Shown here piece after piece: positions 55,680 to 64,000 of a stretch of 64,000 nt of DNA. Made by a program: the position numbers and the translations under genes. This DNA comes from Diogma glabrata (Eukaryota; Arthropoda; Insecta; Diptera; Cylindrotomidae). Location: positions 221,048,263 through 221,112,262 of the forward strand of contig OY856188.1 of the NCBI GenBank assembly GCA_963693315.1, read 5' to 3'. The notes below the pieces were generated by a model. It saw only the letters and a program-made list of their open reading frames with translations, ran no database searches and was not told the DNA's origin. Numbering within the stretch: position 1 is the stretch's first letter; each line of letters opens with the position of its first letter.

Positions 55680-57190
55680 ATTAAATAATATTTTATAATA
55701 AAATATCAATTGTATGAAATTGCTTTCATGAGATTTGAGCGTTATTATTTATATTTTCCGAATCCCGTATTTCTTTTCACAGATGATTTCTGATCCAGAT
55801 CTATACATTTCTTAAAAACCAGTTTAGCGATCTTTGCAAATTAAAAGATGTAGCCGTGATGGAGGTATGCAATCGTGTAAGCATTGTCTTTTTTATATAT
55901 TGTCTAGAAAAATCATAGACATATTTTGTATTTGCTCTTTAGTGGTTCCATAGCGACAAAGCGCTTCCCTTTACTAATTTAGGTTTTTTAATTTTCAGAT
56001 CGCTAAGCAATGATAGCAATTATCCTCTATTTATCAATCCTACTCCTATGCCCATCCAACCACTCTACCCAACATATCTCTCCTCACCTTAATCCTCATA
56101 CCACTTCGAACCTACTGTACTCCGTAATTTTCATTCTACCACTCTTCCCTACCTCTCACACTGTCAGACTTACCCCACTCGCGGTTTGTTTCTTAACAAC
56201 TAACCGTTTTACTGGTGTCTATCCAATTTTTCTTAACTGTGCTGTGTCAACCCTCCTATTTAATATTTACTAATAAAGTGATAAATATAGCTGTAATTAA
56301 ACTGAGTTATGATCATCAAAATTTTGTTATCTATCGTTTCAAGTATTAAACAATGATAAGCCCACATGTATACAAATAAAATTAATAAAAAAATTTATTT
56401 ACAATTTCTTCCATTTTCATTTCTATCAACTTTCATCAATTCTTCTTACATTATTATTCCAAATGTCTTCATTTCCCAACCCATTAGAATAATTATAATT
56501 ACAGGTTTATTTATAATAACATAATTCCTTATTTATTTCTCTAAATAAATCAGTAAGTTTTTGTTGTTGTTTTCTTATTTATATTAGAGGCTAATTTATG
56601 TATTATCAATTATGGTTATTATGCTTTATTAGAGATAACAGTTTCAATAATAGTTGTAATTTCATTAAAAATGCAGAGTCGGATGGAGATGATTCGCTTC
56701 ATATTTAAGGAAATGGAGATGATTCGCTTCAATAATTCATACACTAAGGAATACAGGACTTAATAAATAGACTAATTGATATTGAGTGAAATATTTTTTA
56801 CATCTTTTGAGGAGAGCGAGTTTTCTAGAACCGTTATTTACGCATTTCCCTTATTTTATCGCTCCAGAGCAAGTTATTGGAAATTGTGATTACTACTAAA
56901 TAAATGCTTTCATATATTCACATATTTGTTCGCCACACCTGCTAATTAAAATATCGTTGGGGTACTCGGTTTTCGATCTGAAAATAATCAATCTTATATG
57001 CAAAATAAACCGAATCGGCGACTTTTTTAGGCGACACTCTGCCAACTGCCAACCGAATGATCAAAACTTTTCTTTCAGTGCATTTATGGCAATGTCTCTT
57101 CGAGCGGGATTTACTCCTTTAGCCCTTTTTCTCTTGAAGATCTTTTTATATGGTTACTCGTGTTTGTTGATATAGCAACAGTTTGTTGAT
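55680..57190. other. AT-rich stretch, no gene supported
   Basis: Several short open frames have no recognisable motif. An 87-codon frame at 56010-56273 is composed of common hydrophobic residues and has no homology I recognise. A 24-base string around GAGATGATTCGCTTCA is repeated near 56685 and 56715. Confidence 0.45.
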
Positions 57191-57195
57191 ATAAA

Positions 57196-57501
57196 TTAAA
57201 CATAAAGTGGACAACTACACTGAGCCTTGGACTTTAATAATTGGCCACCGCTAATTATTTTAGATTTAGCAGGTAGCAGGAGTTGAATGAAACCATATCC
57301 ACACTGATGGTCACCGATGATAGATTTGGCGTAGTTCATAAAATAAACAGCATGGTTCATTCGATCCTCTTTTTTATATAAAGAAAAAGATTGTCTGTTT
57401 TTCCATTCGGCAGGTATTTCTTGTTGCTTAAATTGCAAGAATTGCAAGAAATTTTTAATTACTTCGGATGTCTTGGAATACTTGGTGCTTATACAAATCA
57501 A
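57196..57501 (-). pseudogene. RTE-like LINE reverse-transcriptase remnant
   Basis: The minus strand reads QEIPAEWKNRQSFSLYKKED, matching the fingers region of RTE/SR2-type RTs (I-P-x-x-W-K ... KK-x-D). It later reads SIIGDHQCGYGFIQL, matching the following block (IIG-x-x-Q-C-G). The segment between them is shorter than in intact elements and there is no catalytic box, so this is a relic. Same general clade as the fragment at 22190-22640. Confidence 0.65.
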
Positions 57502-57639
57502 AATCGAAGTTTTAATAAGAAATTGATTGTTATATATAACAAAAAATCGAAATTGATTTAATTTGAAATGGATTTAAATTGCGATGTAAATGAAATATAT
57601 AATTCGTATGTTGAATATTTTCAAACTTTATTAAATAAT

Positions 57640-57790
57640 AGATTAAACTATGGTTGGAGTAGAAATTGTATGTTTTACTTGGACTAAAAATGGATTTTGG
57701 AACTCATAAGAACGCAGTACTTCGCTATCGCTTCGCACTGCAACATTCACACTCGTCCCAAAATCCATGTTCTAGTGAAACAAATAACTA
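57640..57790. repeat. Small imperfect foldback
   Basis: AAATGGATTTTGGAACTC near 57688 and CCCAAAATCCATGTT near 57755 form inverted ends around a GC-richer core (CGCTATCGCTTCGCACTGC). Similar CG-containing cores occur near 31070 and 43490. Confidence 0.45.
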
Positions 57791-58458
57791 TTATTATGTT
57801 ATAGCAGTAATTCAATTAGACTGTAAAAAACCATGAAATCATACCGCCCAGTAGTTTGTACATCGCAAATCCTATAAGACTTTATAATAAATAGCATTAT
57901 ATCAAAGTGAAGTATAAATTTCTTTGAAATATAATTTTTCTTAAGGTTGTTCTCATGTTCCGTGAAGATTGCAGACTTCTCTGGAAAGTTCTTTGGATAT
58001 ATTCATCAATTTTAAATCTTTCATTAAAACAGGAAGTCCAACATCATTATCTGCAATGTACCGATATTGTCCATCTCTGCAATAGCTTATAATAATTATA
58101 AGAAATCAACTTTTTTCTAACTTATATATTCAAGATTAAAATTATTATTATTATTTTTTATAATTTTAATTGAAAAATAAGATGTTTCAATATAGCAGCG
58201 CTCTATAATATTAATGTTCGATAATTATTTAATATTTCTTTAAATTTTCCTACAAACTTAATGCATGGTTAAGTTTATATGACAAGAAGAAAAGTTTGAA
58301 GAAAAATATGTTAGTGATAGTTTTGTTGGAGATAAGTGAAAAATTTAATATTTTTTCATCTAAACATATTTTGTTCACTTAGCTGGTAAATTTATTACCG
58401 ACAAGCTGATAACAGTTATTTTTTACTATTTAGTTTGAATTTTATTTAAGGTGATTAA
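57791..58458. other. AT-rich stretch, nothing recognised
   Basis: No reading frame, terminal repeat or RNA gene is seen. Confidence 0.4.
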
Positions 58459-58466
58459 GATAAAAT

Positions 58467-59539
58467 CAGTGTTGCAAAACGTTACTCGTAACGTAACACA
58501 AAAACGAAATAACGAAATGAAATAGCGTTATTAGTAATAAATACGTTCATAACGTTTTAAAAATTAAACTACGTTACAATAACGTAAAACGTAACGATAA
58601 CGTCAATATTTTATTTCGTTTTTCGGGTGACTTTTTTTATAATTATGTATATGAAAATCAAAACGCAAAAACCGGTTGAATAAAATCCAACTTATCTGTT
58701 CTTTATCAATTTTTGCGGACGCTTAAACTACAGATTTTGGTAGTTCTAAAATTTTGTACAATTCTAAGTTTATTTTAAATAATTTCAAGTCTGTAGTAGC
58801 CGTTTCTGCATCACAGGTGTTTTGAATAATTTTAAGAAAGAATATTTTTATGCTGGCCGAGAAATCAATCTGAAGATCTATTAAAAGCAACTCTAATAGT
58901 TATAAACAAACTATCAGATTTGTGAAAACTCCTGAAAAGTTTGCTTAGTTTTGATAAAAATTAATTATGTTTAATTTGAAATGATTTCAAAATATTCGTC
59001 GGAGTGACGTGAATAATACATTGTATAATACTTTAATTTTAATTACGTCAGTTACATATCTACGCCCGTTGATGATCTCCACGAGATCGAAACTATAGTA
59101 GTGTGAATTATAAAAAACATATATACTTAAAAATTTTAAAATTATTGTTTTTTAATTGTTTTTTATATATAACAATAGTGAATAATAAAAGGTGTCGTAA
59201 TTAAAATTAAAGAATTTGAAATGAGTCAAATTTTTTTTAATATATTTAATTATTTAGTTTAAAAATTAATAATTTTATAATTGTTCATCAGAGATTTTCG
59301 ATTTTTGTACATTTAAGTATAATGTTATAGTTACGTTATTTTAAAATTAAATGTAATGTATAAAACTAATCTTTTAAACATTACATTTAATTTTAAAATA
59401 ACGTAATTATAACGTTATAACATAATAAAATATAATATTTTTCTGTTTCATAACGAAATAACGTACCGAAATAATAAATATACTGTTATAAAAACGAAAC
59501 CCATAACGTTACGAATTTTTTTTTCGTTTTGCAACACTG
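58467..59539. mobile_element. Non-autonomous hAT-type element with 8-bp TSD
   Basis: CAGTGTTGCAAAACG at the start and CGTTTTGCAACACTG at the end (15-bp perfect inverted termini). Perfect 8-bp direct repeats GATAAAAT lie at 58459-58466 and 59540-59547. Subterminal DNA is rich in AACGTAAC / GTTACGTT motifs in both orientations. An internal inverted repeat lies at about 59310-59430. The 1073-bp interior is non-coding. Confidence 0.92.
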
Positions 59540-59547
59540 GATAAAAT

Positions 59548-60588
59548 AAATTGATAACAGAAATCGTTTGTGTTTCTTTTTCTCATTGCCTTAGCTTTTC
59601 CAGTAGGTGGTCATAATTTCTTTAATGTTAAGAGAAATAGGTTTTGGGTTTTACAAACCAAACATAGAGTTTTGAAGAACTCTGATTATTGCTTATTAAA
59701 TAGTTTCACTGAAAAGTGAAAAGTAGTCGTTAATTTAAGCTAATTAAAAGTAAAACGACTTACTCTCACTCAACTTACTCTCTTTCGAAAAGAAAAGGTT
59801 TATTATTTCTTATATATAGTCAGTTTTCCTATATATAAATCTATAAAAAAAATCTATAATTAAAATGCAAATTCAAAACACAAATTATTCTTTGATGACA
59901 AAAATTTGCTTTAAATAATATTGGTATAAAAAGAAAAAAATTAATAAATTTATCAATAAAGATTGTACGCGTATTTCTTTTTTCTTCTTTCTGTCTTGCG
60001 AATAATGTAAATGATTAATTTAATGAGAGAAAATCAAGTTAGAAATGATTAATTGATTGGTGCTAATTAATTACGATAGAATTTTAAATAATTTACGAAT
60101 TAATTTTTTTTTTATTTTATGAAATACGGTTTAATCGATCGTGTGGTGTAGTCGGTTACACACACAGAAAAATGTTTAATAAAATTCGTCGAAAAGTGTA
60201 ATATAATTCATTACCGATGCAGCGAAATCCTAACCCATTACAAATGTAATCAAATTAACTAACGTGTAGAAAAACTTAATACTAAAATGTTGTAGTAGAA
60301 CTAATTACAAGTGAAGCAAAATATATCACAATGTAGTATAATCTATTACCAAATTTGTGGTAGAATATCCCACATATGTAATACAATTGATTAAATTTGT
60401 AATAAATTGTTATTGATGTACTACATATGAAGCAAAGTGTACTACTGTAGTGTAGTAAAAATATAATCAAATTTGTAGTAAATTTTACTTCATTTGGAGT
60501 AAAATTTACATGCAGTACTAACTTGTAGTTGTAGCAAAGTATACTACACCTTCAATAAAACTGGGCCCAAATAAAATAATTCATAAAC
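59548..60588. other. AT-rich stretch with GTAGTA-type repeats
   Basis: From about 60170 to 60560, short motifs such as TGTAGTA, AAATTTGTAGTAAA and GTAATA recur irregularly. No gene is seen. Confidence 0.4.
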
Positions 60589-60975
60589 ACTGCCGTGCTA
60601 AGCACAAAGGCCGTATCTTGCTTTTTTGTCAAAAATGAATTATGCATGTAAGATGATATAATAACAGTTGATGGACATTTTTATCATATAATTAAACCAT
60701 TTAATCAATTTTTTCATTCAAAAATTACTCTTTTAAAAATACCGTATCTTCCTTAAAAGAATCAAATTTTCTATTTAATTATCCAATAATTAATATTTTA
60801 CAACATTAACAAATAACATAACCATCTATCTCTCTGATTCAAACCAAAATTTGAAATTTTTTTGACTAAAAATATAATTTTGATTAGTTTAACTGTGAAA
60901 CTTGAAAATTAAAAAGTGTTAATATCTCGAAATGTCAAAAATTCAAGATACGGCCTTTGTGCTTAGCACGGCAGT
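60589..60975. mobile_element. 387-bp element with 32-bp perfect inverted termini
   Basis: The ends begin ACTGCCGTGCTAAGCACAAA and continue identically for 32 bases on the opposite strand at the right end (60944-60975). The interior is AT-rich and non-coding. No convincing target duplication is visible, so the superfamily is undecided. Perfect termini suggest recent activity. Confidence 0.85.
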
Positions 60976-62640
60976 ATGAAATTATAACACTGTTAATTTT
61001 ATTTAACTTTTATTCAAACATTATACATTTACAATTTCAAAGTTTTAAATATTATTATCAATTAATTTATCTTGAATTGAAATAATAGCATTAGAAGTTA
61101 TTAAGAAAAATTTAAATCATTTGCAAAAATATAAATACCACTAAGTCCACATTCTTTAATATAAGATTTTTAGGGATACACATGTAACGAGCGGCCTCTA
61201 TTTCGCTTCCTGCTCTAATTTAAGAATGAAAACAATCAGTAAGGCAATTCTATAAAAAAAGATTATCCGTTTTCAGGACTATATGTCAATTGTCAACATG
61301 TTAGTTAGTTATATGTTGTTTTCGTCAAACAAACACAAAACATTCGAAGAAACTCAAATTTGCAATTCAATGTGCAATTTTGTATTTTCATTCATTCAGA
61401 AATTAGGCCATGCAAATATCATTTCAAAGAGAGAATATGAAACTTTCATCAAAGTATCTTTCCAAACCGAACCATATATGGGACATTCTTTTACAAATCG
61501 GACAGATTTGGACAAAACCTGACTGACACATTTTTGATTTGGCTGATATTCATTTAGGGGTTTTATATCGAAAAAAAAGATATACGTGTTGGAGGATTTT
61601 TATTTTGGAAAATAGCAGTGGTGGTATGATTGAATAAAAATCCGACTCGGAAATATTATAACTATTCGGAAATTTAAAATGGCATATGATTGAGAATATT
61701 TTTCGAACATTTCTGTCGGAAAAATTTTCGAATCCATTTTGCTTGTCGGAAATTTATATTTGACGTTTTGTTGTAAATTATATTAAGTTATACGTTATGT
61801 TTTTTTAAATATCATTTTTACATGTGTTTAATAAACATTTTACAACGGAAAAGCTATCCATAATCATAAAAATAACTAAACTCGCCATTTAAACTATATA
61901 TTCTATCAATATCAACACAAAACAAATGATAAATACGAATATTAAAACGTTTTGACATTTTTAAATTCTGTACTAAATGGGTGCGTTTATATGAGAATCG
62001 AAAATATTACGAAACATTTCAATCATGCGTCGGAAAATATTTGTCGTAGTATTTTCGATTCGTATAAAAATTTCCGATCAAATTCAATCATACCATACCA
62101 GGATAATTTTGGTTTGAACTTGAGGCTATTTTTTTTTAAATTTAAATTTGTGCGTTTCTAAAATTTGTTTTTTGATATAAATTAAAAGTAAAATAAATAA
62201 TGTTTTTAATATAATTTTAATATTTTGGATTTTTGAGATCAATTAAACTCAAGTAAGTAAAGAAGTAATTGGAATATTTTCAATTCAAAGGTATGGTTTG
62301 AAGTTTCTCAGAATTATGATAATATATGATAATTTTAATATATTCAATTTAAGTCTTGAAATAATGTTTTTTAATTTATAATTAAATTTATTTAATAGAA
62401 AAGTAAAAAAAAAAGTATTGCCGTACTGGAATGAAATGAAAACAAAAAATTTAGGCAATCTGTGCGTTTAACACTATCATACGCATTGTTTGTGTAGATA
62501 TGAAGTAATTTTGAAACGTAAACGTAATCGCAGCTTTATACCGATTTTTGATTAAATTTTACATAGTTTTGGTTAGATGTCGGGCCGAAAGTAAAAATGT
62601 TGGTGCGTTATTGGCAAATTGGCAAACTTTGAAGTTACAC
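60976..62640. other. AT-rich stretch with a possible foldback
   Basis: GGTATGATTGAA near 61622 and TTCAATCATACCATACC near 62083 could be the termini of a degenerate non-autonomous element. They share internal CGGAAA motifs. No target duplication is visible and no gene is seen. Confidence 0.4.
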
Positions 62641-62644
62641 AGTA

Positions 62645-63075
62645 ATAACAGCTTCAATGGCTGCCCTTAGACCAGATCGGCTGCCCGGGTAAGAAAAAGC
62701 TAAGGGGCCAAGCCTGGGTCAAGACCGCGCCATAGCTTTTGGCAGTTGGGCTAGGCTTAACATTTCCCAGGACTGATGTCCCGGGGCCGTGCCTGACAAA
62801 CCGGGCTTGGGCGAGGTCCAAACCTATTTTTATTCCAGACCTCCTTTAAATGTGTGGAAAGAGGTTGCGGAAGGAGTATAACATGGCCTGCACATGTTTA
62901 CAATGCATTAGACTGGTTAATAACGCGTAATATGATAAACTGAACCTTGGTTCGGTATAGGCATTTACAACTGGCCCAGACCTGGCCCAAAGCTAACTAG
63001 CCAAGGCTTGATTCACCAATACTGGCCCGAGATTGGTCCGTTGTTTAACATTGGCAGCTCCTACTCGGGTGATGA
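62645..63075. other. GC-rich island of unknown nature
   Basis: A patch of markedly higher GC than everything around it, with many TGGCCC / GGGCCA / GGCTTGG motifs on both strands (for example GGCTGCCCGGG near 62679, CCCGGGGCC near 62779, ACTGGCCCAGACCTGGCCC near 62971). No open frame of note. It may be a diverged repeat with GGCCCA-type subunits. Confidence 0.5.
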
Positions 63076-64000
63076 CACCAGATTTTTTCAATTCTGAAAT
63101 ACCTAATAGGAAAATGGGGATTTCGAAGCACTCCTAAAGGTAGTGCTCTCTCTCGTATCGTGGATGTTGCTCTTAGCGATGAAAGAGTTCCAAAATCTCA
63201 ATACGTATTCTTTAAAACGATTCCTTCCTGGCTAGTTTGGAAGCACACATGTCTCCAAACTCATTTACTAAACTCATATACAATAAGCATATAAAAATAT
63301 TCGAATTGAGTTTGTGGAATTTATAAACGTTCAATTAAGTCCCCTAAGGAGTTTCTGTACTTTCGAACATGGCCAGAAGTAACAAATTGTATAAAACGGT
63401 GAATTTTTTTTTGTTGATGTATTGAAGCAGTTCAGAAAGTTTAAAGCTTCTTTAAGATGATTTGTTACAACGATTAAATAAACATGCGTTCGACAGTGCT
63501 GATAATCTTTTGTGGATTGAAGCCACCCATGCGACTATTGATACTGGCAAATAATTCTATTTATGAAAAAAGCACATTAGAAATGATTGATACAATGGGT
63601 GTCATCTCTTGGGTGTCGCCAAGAGGCTCTTGAACTAAGATAAAGTGAAGCTACAATTATATCACATATTTTATCAATATACAAATATCTCAAAGTTGAA
63701 TCAACAAGCATCATCAGCATATTTTCGAGTAACTATTCTTCAAAAAATAAATATATTGATCTTGTTATGACAATGATTCATATTAGATACGAATATGTAT
63801 TTAACCTAAATTAGGAACAAACTAATTCTATACGACTAAAACTTTTTTAATTACAAAATCGTGCTATTGCATATCATCAAAAAATTGCCACTGTTATGAA
63901 GAAGTTATTTGCAAAGTATATTGTATAACTATTTCAAACTGGCGTATGTTTATATTTAAAGGTTTTACAATTACTCACTTCTGCCGCAAAATGTTATTGC
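63076..64000. other. AT-rich stretch, nothing recognised
   Basis: No supported reading frame, repeat boundary or RNA gene to the end of the window. Confidence 0.4.

Noticed and set aside
56010..56273. 87-codon frame rich in hydrophobic residues, possible small membrane protein
   Set aside because: No homology I can recognise, no splice or neighbour support, and the composition is what T/C-rich DNA gives by chance.
61615..62100. Foldback element with GGTATGATTGAA termini
   Set aside because: Only about 12 bases match, no target duplication is visible, and the DNA is too AT-rich for this to be convincing; mentioned only as a possibility.

Overview
This is an AT-rich eukaryotic nuclear window, almost certainly from an insect or another arthropod. 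It has spliced genes with GT-AG introns as short as about 54-60 bases, a nuclear gene for a mitochondrial protein with a presequence, a hamartin (TSC1) gene, and many animal transposon families (mariner, PIF/Harbinger, hAT-type, Copia, Gypsy, several LINEs). I cannot assign an order or species from the sequence alone. I see no bacterial operon, CRISPR array, rRNA or tRNA.

Only two host genes are supported, both on the + strand and next to each other. The first, at 6124-9196 in six exons, is GatB, the B subunit of the mitochondrial glutamyl-tRNA(Gln) amidotransferase. The second, at 9770-24779 in six exons, is TSC1/hamartin, the scaffold subunit of the TSC complex that restrains mTORC1. TSC1 intron 2 (about 8.4 kb) holds a decayed LINE, a non-autonomous hAT-type element with a perfect 8-bp target duplication, and two tandem repeat arrays. 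Introns 3 and 5 hold an RTE-like LINE fragment and an interlocked inverted/direct repeat.

Everything else is mobile or repetitive DNA. Positions 1-1540 are a degenerate repeat cluster and 3895-5240 is a broken LINE copy. At 25.66-30.64 kb lies a composite foldback-like element whose long inverted arms contain tandem repeats and whose centre contains broken reading frames. A second hAT-type element lies at 30695-31689.

At 32.2-43.2 kb is a three-level nest with exact junctions. A Gypsy-type gag gene is split by a Copia element (5-bp duplication, identical 163-bp LTRs). One Copia LTR is in turn split by a structurally complete PIF/Harbinger transposon (TTA duplication, intact transposase and MADF/BESS genes). 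At 43.9-47.4 kb is a LINE whose two halves face opposite ways, and a mellifera-like mariner interrupts one half and is flanked by 71-bp identical repeats.

At 48542-51655 is a transposon with terminal inverted repeats of about 0.55-0.65 kb and a decayed transposase-like gene that I cannot place in a named superfamily. From about 52.0 to 55.5 kb is another large inverted repeat built of tandem subunits. The last 8.5 kb has no genes. It holds an RTE-like remnant, a third hAT-type element (58467-59539), a 387-bp element with 32-bp perfect inverted termini, and an unexplained GC-rich island near 62.65-63.07 kb.
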